A stretch of DNA of 16,045 nucleotides from Planctomycetales bacterium (GTDB taxonomy: Bacteria; Planctomycetota; SBBH01): NCBI GenBank assembly GCA_005239795.1, contig SBBH01000217.1, forward strand, positions 1-16,045, in the 5' to 3' direction. Both the position numbers and the translations under genes were made by a program. Below are positions 12,518-16,045 of this stretch, piece by piece. Below the pieces are notes generated by a model. It worked only from the letters and a program-made list of their open reading frames with translations. It was not told the DNA's origin and did no database searches. The first letter of the stretch is position 1. Every line of letters starts with the position of its first letter.

Positions 12518-15112
12518 ATGGCCGACACGCCCCCCCCTTCCCCCCAGGCCCAAGAAAAGGAAAGATATGACGCCGCGCGCGCTGAGAAAGCTTGGCGCGC
12601 CAACTGGGCCGCCTCGGGTCTGTACGCCGCGCGGATCCTGCCGGAGCGAAGCGCCAACTTTTCGGTCGACACCCCCCCGCCCACGGTGAGCGGGTCCCTG
12701 CACCTCGGGCACGTCTTCTCCTACACCCACCAGGACATCCTCGTGCGCCAGCGCCGGATGGCGGGACTCGGAATCTTCTATCCGATGGGATGGGACGACA
12801 ACGGCCTGCCCACCGAGCGGCGCGTCCAAAACATCTTCAATGTCCGGTGCGATCCGAACCTGCCGTACGAGCCGGCACTTTCGATTGAGCCGGGCGGTGC
12901 AAAAATCCGCGTCATCTCGCGCCGGAATTTCATCGAACTCTGCGGACGGGCCACCCGAGAAGACGAGAAGGTCTACAAAGCGCTCTGGGAGCGCCTCGGG
13001 CTCTCGGTCGACTGGCGCCTCGAGTACGCCACGATCGACGAGCGTTGCCGGCGCGCCGCGCAGGAGAGCTTCCTCGACCTCTATGCCAAGGGGCATGTCT
13101 ACTCGATCGAATCCCCCAACCTCTGGGACGTCACCTTCCGCACCGCCGTCGCGCAGGCCGAGGTGGAGGACCGCCCGACGCCCGGCCTCTTTCACACCCT
13201 GCGCTTCCGTCTAGTAGGGAAGCCGGGACAGCTCCTGATTGCCACAACACGCCCTGAACTGCTAGGAGCCTGTATAGCAGTCGTGGTGCATCCCGACGAC
13301 AATCGCTACCGTCATCTCGTCACCGAAAAGACCAAGGTATCGACCCCCCTCTACCGTGTTGCGGTACCGATTTACTCAAGCGACAAGGTGGACCCTGAAA
13401 AGGGAACCGGCGCCGTCATGGTCTGCACCTTCGGCGACTTCACCGATGTCGCCTGGTGGCGCGAGTTCAAGCTTCCGCTCCGCCAGATCGTAGATCGCAC
13501 GGGCCGAATCGCTCCCTTCTCGGGGCAGAGCCGCGACCTGGCGCACGCCCGAGAATGTCATCAATTCATTGAGGGAAAATCGATCACCGAAGCCCGCAAG
13601 CTCATCGGCGAACTCCTCAAACAGCCTGAGGAAGACGGCCAAGCACCTCTGGTAAAACCTCCGGAGCCCATCACCCACCCCGTTAAGTACTACGAAAAAG
13701 GGGACAAACCGCTCGAGATCCTCACCACCCGCCAGTGGTTCGTGCGGATCCTCGATAAGAAGGAACAGCTTCTGGCCCAGGGGCGGAAGATCCAATGGCA
13801 CCCCGACTTCATGCGCAAACGCTACGAAAACTGGGTCGAGGGGCTGAATCTCGATTGGTGCATCAGCCGCCAGCGCTTTTTCGGCGTGCCGTTCCCGGTC
13901 TGGTACCCTCTCGACGGGGACGGCCGCCTTCAATACGAGCGGCCGATTCTGGCCGCGCTTCCGAGCCTTCCGGTCGACCCCCTCTCGAGCGCGCCGCCGG
14001 GGCGCGACGAGGCACAGCGCGGAAAGCCGGGCGGCTTCGCGGGCGAACCAGACGTCTTCGACACCTGGTTCACGAGCTCGCTGACGCCGCAGATCGCCAC
14101 GGGGTGGCGGACCGACCCCGCGCACCACAAAAAACTCTTCCCGATGGAGATCCGCCCCCAAAGCCACGAGATCATACGGACCTGGGCTTTTTACACGATC
14201 GTGAAGGCCCTTCTTCACGATGACGACATCCCTTGGAAGAACGTCGTCGTGAGCGGATGGATCCTCGACCCCGACCGAAAAAAGATGTCCAAATCCAAGG
14301 GAAATGTCGTCACCCCCATGGACCTCCTCGACAAGCACTCGGCCGACGGCGTGCGGTACTGGGCGGCGCGGGCGCGCCTGGGGACCGACACCGCTTTCGA
14401 CGAGAAGATCATGGCGAACGGCGGCCGCCTCACGACGAAGCTTTTCAACGCGGCGCGCTTCGTACGCGACCGCCTGAAGGAATCGACCGAGCCGCGCGGA
14501 GCAGGGCGGATCACGACCCTGCAGGACCGGCTTGTCGTGGCCCGCCTCGCGCGGACCGTCGAACGCTCAGACCGCGCCTTCGCCGCCTTCGAGTATGCCG
14601 ACGCCCTCGAGGCGGCCGAAGAGTTTTTCTGGCAGGACTTTTGTGACAACTATATCGAGATCGTGAAGCACCGGCTGTATGCCGACACACCCGCGGCCAC
14701 GCGCGCGTCAGCCCTGGCGACACTGGAGCTGGCGCTCTCGGTCCAACTGAGGCTCTTCGCCCCGTTTGTCCCTTTTGTCACCGAAGAGCTGTGGCGGACG
14801 ACCCCCAAAAAAACAGGCTCGATCCATGCCGCCCCCTGGCCCATCCCCTCCGAATGGAAAGAGGTCAACCTTCCCGCCTCCACGGAGCCGTTCGACCTCG
14901 AGATCGCGATCCTGGGGAAACTGCGCCGGGAGAAGACCGAACGGGCCCAGCGCGGCGTCAAGGACCCTTTCCGGAACATCGTCGTACGCCTCGACGCGGA
15001 CCGCCGCGCCAAAGTCCTCCCCCTGGCGGCGGATCTCGCGGGATTCGCCGGCTGTCCCATGGAATTTACCGAACTCCCTGCGGGGAGCGAGTTGGCTGTT
15101 GAGATCAGCTGA
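12518..15112 (+). CDS. valS: Valine-tRNA ligase, short archaeal/actinobacterial-type
   Basis: Class I aminoacyl-tRNA synthetase charging tRNA-Val. From ATG 12518 the protein has 864 residues. The catalytic HIGH-type motif is in PPTVSGSLHLGHVFSYTHQD (about 54-73), followed by FYPMGWDDNGLPTERRVQN (about 86-104). The CP1 editing domain includes TTRPELLGACIAVVVHPDD (about 245-263) and GAVMVCTFGD. The KMSKS loop is DRKKMSKSKGNVVTP (about 586-600). The anticodon-binding helical domain runs to about 780 (FVPFVTEELWR). The long C-terminal coiled coil of E. coli-type ValRS is missing, as in the short form. The upstream in-frame extension to 12017 overlaps queE and is rejected. Codon choice shifts within the editing domain (about 13200-13720). 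Confidence 0.95.
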   Translation: MADTPPPSPQAQEKERYDAARAEKAWRANWAASGLYAARILPERSANFSVDTPPPTVSGSLHLGHVFSYTHQDILVRQRRMAGLGIFYPMGWDDNGLPTERRVQNIFNVRCDPNLPYEPALSIEPGGAKIRVISRRNFIELCGRATREDEKVYKALWERLGLSVDWRLEYATIDERCRRAAQESFLDLYAKGHVYSIESPNLWDVTFRTAVAQAEVEDRPTPGLFHTLRFRLVGKPGQLLIATTRPELLGACIAVVVHPDDNRYRHLVTEKTKVSTPLYRVAVPIYSSDKVDPEKGTGAVMVCTFGDFTDVAWWREFKLPLRQIVDRTGRIAPFSGQSRDLAHARECHQFIEGKSITEARKLIGELLKQPEEDGQAPLVKPPEPITHPVKYYEKGDKPLEILTTRQWFVRILDKKEQLLAQGRKIQWHPDFMRKRYENWVEGLNLDWCISRQRFFGVPFPVWYPLDGDGRLQYERPILAALPSLPVDPLSSAPPGRDEAQRGKPGGFAGEPDVFDTWFTSSLTPQIATGWRTDPAHHKKLFPMEIRPQSHEIIRTWAFYTIVKALLHDDDIPWKNVVVSGWILDPDRKKMSKSKGNVVTPMDLLDKHSADGVRYWAARARLGTDTAFDEKIMANGGRLTTKLFNAARFVRDRLKESTEPRGAGRITTLQDRLVVARLARTVERSDRAFAAFEYADALEAAEEFFWQDFCDNYIEIVKHRLYADTPAATRASALATLELALSVQLRLFAPFVPFVTEELWRTTPKKTGSIHAAPWPIPSEWKEVNLPASTEPFDLEIAILGKLRREKTERAQRGVKDPFRNIVVRLDADRRAKVLPLAADLAGFAGCPMEFTELPAGSELAVEIS

Positions 15113-16045
15113 CCTTAAGGGTGCGGGCCTGCCCCGAAAAACGCAGAAAAAGCGTCGTCGTGACAAGCGGTAGATAGACGTTCGCATCGAGATCCCGCAG
15201 GGCGCACAAGACCGCTCCGCGCCAGGCCGCCCCTTGCGCCGCCATCGTGGGTCGCTTCGAGGCGAGCCCCGAGAGTTCTGGAACGTCCGCCAGGATGTTC
15301 CCAGGCTCCCAAGCATAAAGAAGCAGTTCGAGCGCGAGACGCAACCGCATGCGCGCGTCTTCCTTGGCCTTCCCCTTTTTGGCCCCTTCGGCCCAGGCCC
15401 GGAGCTGCTCGGCCGCCTCGACGGGGCGTTCGTTCCATTTCCCGGCGAGAATTCCGGCCGCCGCGGCCAGGGCGCTAAACGCCTCCGGCGCGGCCAGGCG
15501 CACGGCCGTCCCCGGGGCGCCCCCTGAAAACTCCGCCAGAAAGCGCGCGCGGGGATCCGGAAGCGCAAGATACCTTGAAAGCCAGGCGGCCAGGGCCGGC
15601 GCCTTCACGGGATGGAGCCTCAAAATCTGACAGCGCGAGCGGATCGTGGGGAGCACCCCGCGGCCGCTGTCGGCCACAAGGAAGAAAGTCGTTCCCGGGG
15701 AAGGCTCCTCGAGCATCTTCAGAAGAGCATTGGCGGCCGCCTCCACAAGGGACCCAGCCGGATCGATCCCCACCACGCGCCCGCGGCCGCCGTAAGAGGT
15801 GAGCGACAGGAAGCGGTCGAGCGCCGCTCCGGCCCCCGTCCTTTCCCCCTCCTCGTGTTTCGCGGACTCCTCCTTGATCGCCCCCACCGGGATGAACCGT
15901 TTCCCCGCCGGGGGAGTGATCCAGAGAAAATCGGGGGAAGTTCCCGCCGCCATCTGCAAGCAGGAGCGGCACGTCCCGCATCCGGCGAGCGTGCCCGGCC
16001 GGACCCCTGCAGGGCGTTCGCAAAGAAGAAGTTCCGCCGCCGCGC
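15105..16045 (-). CDS. holB: DNA polymerase III delta-prime subunit (clamp loader), 5' end beyond the window
   Basis: The minus frame is open from the window edge to TGA at 15105, giving 312 residues without the N-terminus. The visible start reads ELLLCERPAGV, then the four-Cys zinc module completed by CGTCRSC, and QMAAGTSPDFLWI, as in clamp-loader AAA+ subunits. It continues with VEAAANALLKMLEEP and the SRC motif (TIRSRCQILRL), then the helical collar domain. The P-loop region would lie in the missing N-terminal part, probably about 40 residues. Taking the apparent TTG at 15959 as start would cut the zinc module, so the frame is extended to the edge. The subunit loads the sliding clamp. Its last codons overlap the end of valS by 8 bp, tail to tail. 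Confidence 0.92.
   Translation of the reverse strand, partial: AAAELLLCERPAGVRPGTLAGCGTCRSCLQMAAGTSPDFLWITPPAGKRFIPVGAIKEESAKHEEGERTGAGAALDRFLSLTSYGGRGRVVGIDPAGSLVEAAANALLKMLEEPSPGTTFFLVADSGRGVLPTIRSRCQILRLHPVKAPALAAWLSRYLALPDPRARFLAEFSGGAPGTAVRLAAPEAFSALAAAAGILAGKWNERPVEAAEQLRAWAEGAKKGKAKEDARMRLRLALELLLYAWEPGNILADVPELSGLASKRPTMAAQGAAWRGAVLCALRDLDANVYLPLVTTTLFLRFSGQARTLKVS

Overview
The window is GC-rich DNA from a diderm (Gram-negative-type) bacterium. The evidence for two membranes is a TolC-family outer-membrane channel, a tripartite RND pump, and two lipobox-bearing lipoproteins, one of them LolA-like. I cannot name the phylum. The valyl-tRNA synthetase is the short form, with the motif wording I associate with actinobacterial and archaeal enzymes. 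Several start codons sit directly behind a TANNNT box without a Shine-Dalgarno sequence, so leaderless mRNAs are possible. Both fit an uncultured lineage better than a well-studied proteobacterium, but this is inference.

Layout. From 1 to about 6.1 kb (minus strand) lies a heavy-metal efflux operon. In transcription order it holds a small secreted Cys/His-rich protein, a TolC-like lipoprotein channel, a short RND adaptor with His-rich ends, a CusA/CzcA-type RND pump, and the first 20 codons of a further gene cut by the left edge. From 6.3 to 8.2 kb (minus) are coaD (coenzyme A synthesis) and a UDP-glucose 6-dehydrogenase (sugar-nucleotide supply for envelope polysaccharide). From 8.3 to 10.0 kb (minus) a TPR lipoprotein of unknown function is coupled to a free-standing tRNA-binding domain (MetRS beta/CsaA-like). 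At 10.1-10.8 kb (minus) is a LolA-like lipoprotein. The strand then switches: queC, queE and valS run on the plus strand from 10.9 to 15.1 kb. valS meets holB (DNA polymerase III delta-prime) tail to tail with an 8-bp overlap, and holB runs off the right edge.

Genes working together. The metal pump genes are packed with gaps of about 10 bp and good Shine-Dalgarno sequences, so they are one translation-coupled unit. queC and queE catalyse two steps of 7-deazaguanine (queuosine precursor) synthesis; queD, folE and queF are not in the window. The other genes are housekeeping.

Most of the window is ordinary. The parts worth a second look are small: a 122-bp terminal-inverted-repeat element that now encodes the C-terminus of CoaD; the Cys/His-rich leader gene of the pump operon, with two similar terminator-like hairpins; the TANNNT start-codon pattern; word-like low-complexity repeats between genes; a compositionally different editing domain in valS; and an RND pump without the CusA copper methionines. 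I see no CRISPR array, tRNA, rRNA or intact insertion sequence, and no gene-free stretch above 300 bases.
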